NCBI RefSeq assembly: GCF_964340395.1 | Contig: NC_135549.1 | Location: 30,352,832 to 30,416,831 of the forward strand | From: Glandiceps talaboti | Taxonomy: Eukaryota > Hemichordata > Enteropneusta > Spengelidae | Length of the DNA stretch: 64,000 nucleotides | Reading direction: 5' to 3' | In this document: positions 60,471-64,000 of the stretch, in pieces | Numbering within the stretch: position 1 is the first letter of the stretch | Layout of the letters: each line of letters opens with the position of its first letter | Program-made: the position numbers and the translations under genes | Notes under the pieces: model-generated | Told to the model about the DNA's origin: nothing | The model's input: only the letters and a program-made list of their open reading frames with translations | The model's database searches: none

Positions 60471-60756
60471 TTTAAAAGTTCCGGGGTGAAAATTTACATC
60501 AAAGTTCAAAACACCCGCTCAAGCTTCCATGTTTGGCGGTAGATCACCGATAAATTACATATCATTATAAAGCTGACGTCAATCCCTAGCTAATTGAATT
60601 GGTTATACCCCCCCCCCCTATAAGAGAAACTGACGCCAATTCACATGTCAAAGGTTATGTAGGGTTAGGGACCTTATAAATACGTATATATATGTATACG
60701 GTCTCTATGGGAAGTGACCGAGCGTACGGATAAAGACGCCCTCGGGCGGCAAAGGG

Positions 60757-60760
60757 TTAA
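60757..60760. other. TTAA target duplication (right)
   Basis: See 55651-55654. Confidence 0.85.
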
Positions 60761-61554
60761 TCAGACTACTTTCTCTCCCGAATCTTTTAATTTATGAGGC
60801 CCTCATCCACGGGTTGGTGCCGGAATGCAGTGTATGTTCTCAATTTAGAAAGCAAAGCAAAGCAAAGGGGGCGTCCAAAAAGAATTAAAAGGGGGAGACC
60901 TATGACCAAAACGCAGGATACATGTCTGAGTACCACAGATTCAAAACTGACAGGGGAGGGAAAAGTTCACCTCGTGGAACAGGCCAATAAATCACCAAGT
61001 TTTGATTGGTCTGAACAATTTTCAGCTATGCCAGAGGGCGATACCAAGTGTACTGTGTAGTATTTGTCTGTCAATGTTTACTAACCCTCTTGAAATACCA
61101 TGTCAACACATCTTTTGTGGTTAATGTCTTACTAACATCTTTGTGACTGAAAACAGTTCATGTATTCGTTGTCCGTTCTGTAACCAATCTGTTTCACGTT
61201 TTTCTGTTCATCCAGCTAAACGTTACTTTCTCAATGTTTTTAAGTTCATTGCCATTGTTGTGTAATGTATGTAAACAAGTCTGTCCATCGTCTGTCAATA
61301 CTGATGATCATGTCTGTCAGCATCAGAATAAGCCTGTAAGTCCACTAAATAAAACAACTACAAATGAAATTTTGGAGCGTCCCCTGGGGCTGCCACTGAC
61401 TCCAGAACTTGAAAAGGTCGCGACACATTTACTGAAAACAACATTTGCACAATTAGATGATGGAAAAACTGCAGTCTACAAAACTGGTGGGCCGGTAAGT
61501 GACAACGTTTATTGGTGTTTTGAGAAACTGATAGATACAATAAAAATCTCATGA
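60761..61554 (+). pseudogene. RAG1 N-terminal-like gene, part 2 (zinc and RING region)
   Basis: Continues part 1. PHPRV and ECSVCSQF (CxxC at 60826-60837, in different frames) match the cysteine pair that follows HPT in RAG1. A basic GRPKRIKRGRP stretch (about 60870) comes next. A C3HC4 RING finger spans 61056-61181: CSIC, CxHIFC, then C in the +3 position after a TAA stop, and CPFC. It is followed by HPAKRYFLNVFKF and CNVC..C..H..H (about 61255-61325), the RAG1 RING/zinc-finger order. The tail LPLTPELEKVATHLLK, then KTGGPVSDN ends in a stop at 61552-61554. An AATAAAG signal is at about 61566. Several stops and frameshifts make it a relic. No RAG1 catalytic core or RAG2 is seen in the window. 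Confidence 0.65.
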
Positions 61555-62454
61555 AATATTCAGGAAAATAAAGTTTTTTGTGCCTCATTTTTCTATTTAA
61601 AAGACTCACTAGCAAGTGTTCATTTTCAGATTTTTTATTTCAGTATATTTATACATTATCAAGGTGTGTTGATATGTTTCTTCCACGTTGACTGCCACAG
61701 TAAATCTCACTGATTAGATAACCAAATATTTTTTTCCTTCAGAAACTTGTCATTCATAGAGTCTCCACTGATGTAGCAACCAAGGCAACCAAAGTTATTT
61801 GAAAAATTCAATGACATTTATGTACTGGAGGCCATTTTGAAAATTTAGTGAGGTCACGTAACCAAAGTTATCACATTTTTGTGGTGTTCATATGACAATG
61901 ACTTCACACAAATATTTGGTTGTACCAGGTCCTCTTCACACAGTTTAGGCAACAAGGAATCATGCAATATGATACTTTCACCTTTTGAATACCTTGAAGA
62001 GGTATACAATTTATAGGCATAATTCATACCCCTTGTCACCTGTCATTAATTTTTTGTCAAAATACTAAATACTAAATCACTGCGCATGCCTGCTTCAGGG
62101 AGCCACAGAATGAAATGAAACATCAAGATTGTTTTGTATATCTGGTCGAATACCCAAATATGTGAACAATTAAGTAAAGTTTATTGCCTAGTGGGCATTT
62201 TTAACATTTAATGAGGTCATGTGAGGAAAATTTGTATATTTTTTTGATTATTTACTTTATGTGCAATCAAATAATATATGGTTATCCCAGGTGGAAATTA
62301 GTGGTTTTGGACGTCAGGTGTTATGTTACCTGATACTTGACCCACTCTAACCCTATCGCACGATTCCCAGGTGGCCAATAGGGAAAGAGATATATAGAGT
62401 CGACATTGCCCATAACAGAGGGTGAACCAAAACTTACATGTCTAAACCTTTAAT
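61555..62454. other. Non-coding flank
   Basis: AT-rich; no coding motif and no terminal repeat of the RAG1-like element recognised. Confidence 0.45.
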
Positions 62455-62920
62455 AACCAACAGTTCGATATGTATTGGCAGAATACAACAAGATGATAAC
62501 AGCTCTTCAAAAAATAATGACAGTGACAGAGTAAGCCTCTAACAAATAAACAGTTAAATATGTATTTGGCATAATACAACAAGACAATAACGTAAACTGT
62601 CAAAAAACAACAAGTCATTGTCAGAGTAAACCATTAACAACCAACAGTTCAATAAGTATTAAATATGGCCCGGCATAATATAAGAAGGGAACAAGCTTGT
62701 CATTGTCAGTGACTGGCTGAATTTAGGGGAGATGTTGATCACTGTTTGGACAACATGGATGGACGAACGGACAGAACCCAATCCATAAGTCCATATTCGG
62801 GACTTTGTCCGGCAGGGACTAATGACAACTCTCAGAAAACGATAAGTCACTGTCTGAGTTAAATATGTATTGGCATAATACAACAAGATATAATAACTCA
62901 GAAAATATCAAGTCAATATC
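62455..62920 (-). repeat. Degenerate tandem repeats (about 90 bp) containing a fragment of the AGTCCCCGC element
   Basis: Units with ACAGTT.AATA.GTATT, GGCATAATACAACAAGA and CA.T.TCAGAGTAA recur near 62460, 62546, 62645 and 62858. Between the last two lies 62751-62822, a minus-strand fragment of the non-autonomous element seen at 27.2 and 29.6 kb (GGACGGACAGAACCCAATCC, then GGGACTTTGTCCGGCAGGGA). Confidence 0.7.
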
Positions 62921-63052
62921 AATCACACATTACAGTGTCTCATCAGAAAAAAGATACTCAGTCAACAAGTGTCACTTTTTACCACCTTGCTGTTCCTTCC
63001 ACCATTTCTTAAGATCGCTAACTTGCGATGCCAACTCTTCTTTGTCAGGTTC
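62921..63052. other. Short non-coding spacer
   Basis: Nothing recognised. Confidence 0.4.
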
Positions 63053-63640
63053 TTAACTTGTGATTGTTACATGAACTTGTTTTTGTCTTCATTTCAATCT
63101 CAAATGAATACCAGTTCCAAATATGAAATCACTGCAGACACATAAACTATACGGGATGGCACTAACTAATGATTTTTACATGAACTTGTTTTTGTCTTCA
63201 TTTAAATCTAAAATGAATATCCGTTTCAAATAGGAAATCACTGACACATAAATCATAGGGGATGGCACTAACTTGTGGTTTGTCTTCATTTCAATCTCAA
63301 ATGAATATCACACATAAGTTACAAATAAGAAATCACTGACACAAACCATAAGGGGTGGTACTTGTGATTGTTACATGAACTCATGGGTTTGTCTTCATTT
63401 CATTCTCAAATGAATACCAGTTACTGCAGACACAAACAATACGGGAGGCACTAACTAATGATTTTTACACGAACTTGTGTTTTTTGTCTTCATTTCAATC
63501 TAAAATGAATATCAGTTTCAAATAGGAAATCACTGACACATAAACCATGTTTATACATGAACTTGTGGTTTTGTCTTCATTTCAATTGAAAATGAATATC
63601 AGTTACAAACATGAAATCACTGCAGCCACAAAACCATGAT
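63053..63640. repeat. Degenerate tandem repeat, about 120-bp units
   Basis: Five to six units of the form ACATGAACTTGTTTTTGTCT, then TCATTTCAATCTCAAATGAA, then AATCACTGCAGACACATAAA and GGGATGGCACTAACT. Spacing varies through indels. No coding content. Confidence 0.8.
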
Positions 63641-64000
63641 GGATGGCGTTCCTGGATTGGCTTGCCAAACAAATGCAAATGTTCTGACAAGGCACAGCTA
63701 CCATATGACTTTCAAACAAAGTGGATGCCAATCAGCCATATTAGATTGAATCATAAAACGAAATGACTGTATGATGTATGATGTGATACCCATGTCCATA
63801 ACAAAACTTTCTATATTTGACAAATTTATAGGATATCACTTACTTCATAATTAGTAAGTCAACAATACTGAATCAGATTACAAAACAAAATGACATGAAT
63901 ATGTATCACCCTGTCCTCGTGTCAAGAGTGATAGAATTGTGTTAAAGCAAGTCTACATACATGTAGTGGCTCCAGATACGAAATTATTATAACAAAATGG
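63641..64000. other. Non-coding end of the window
   Basis: No frame or repeat recognised. Confidence 0.45.

Larger units (their letters stand above)
55655..60756 (-). mobile_element. piggyBac DNA transposon, 5.1 kb, split by a nested element
   Basis: Left end CCCTTTACTTCC (55655) and right end GGCGGCAAAGGG (60745-60756) give the inverted ends CCCTTT(A/G)C, flanked by TTAA on both sides, the hallmark of piggyBac. The transposase gene runs on the minus strand (about 60470 to 56004) with the 2.6-kb element removed. The element without that insertion is about 2.5 kb, the normal piggyBac size. It interrupts the RAG1-like gene. Confidence 0.9.

Noticed and set aside
61560-64000. A RAG1 catalytic core or RAG2 downstream of the RING region
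   Set aside because: No DDE block or Kelch-type sequence was found on either strand; only tandem repeats and AT-rich DNA.

Overview
This window is nuclear DNA from an animal, most likely a marine invertebrate (invertebrate deuterostome or lophotrochozoan; the sequence does not settle which). It is AT-rich and full of microsatellites and minisatellites. It carries LINE, LTR, CACTA/EnSpm-like, piggyBac and PIF/Harbinger-like elements, a tRNA-derived SINE, and an intronless 7-transmembrane receptor gene. There are no operons. Almost all coding sequence belongs to mobile elements and is broken by stops and frameshifts. The one clean host-type gene is the GPCR at 22656-23729.

Layout. 0-6.4 kb: a near-perfect palindrome, a decayed transposase-like gene of a family with four copies in the window, and a decayed CACTA/EnSpm transposase. 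6.41-15.73 kb: a Ty3/gypsy-type LTR retrotransposon with 103-bp LTRs and a 4-bp target duplication. It encodes gag, protease, RT, RNase H and integrase, a PHD finger after the integrase, and an extra 3' module with zinc-finger-like and TatD-type metal-dependent nuclease sequence. 15.9-28.2 kb: three 5'-truncated LINEs, the GPCR, and a non-autonomous element with internal 150-bp tandem units. 28.2-31.6 kb: a (CT)n tract, a second copy of that element carrying a nested SINE, and a segmental tandem duplication. 31.76-35.23 kb: a CACTG-ended element with subterminal arrays of GTGTTCA-like motifs, probably a non-autonomous CACTA/EnSpm element, carrying one terminal exon. 38-55 kb: three more copies of the transposase-like family, a Myb/SANT-like relic, a HIRAN-like fragment, an integrase-core gene and a DDE-like gene, plus two related direct repeats about 8 kb apart.

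55.4-61.6 kb is a three-level nest. A RAG1 N-terminal-like gene (CRICG zinc motif, HPT motif, RING finger) is split by a 5.1-kb piggyBac element at a TTAA site. That piggyBac transposase gene is itself split by a 2.6-kb element with about 35-bp inverted ends and a TAA duplication, as expected of PIF/Harbinger. The last 2.4 kb are degenerate tandem repeats.

The strongest candidates for undescribed biology are (1) a TatD-type nuclease and a PHD finger inside the same LTR-bounded retrotransposon, and (2) the RAG1 N-terminal-like locus with its dated nest of insertions. Family assignments come from motif reading only; no database search was possible.
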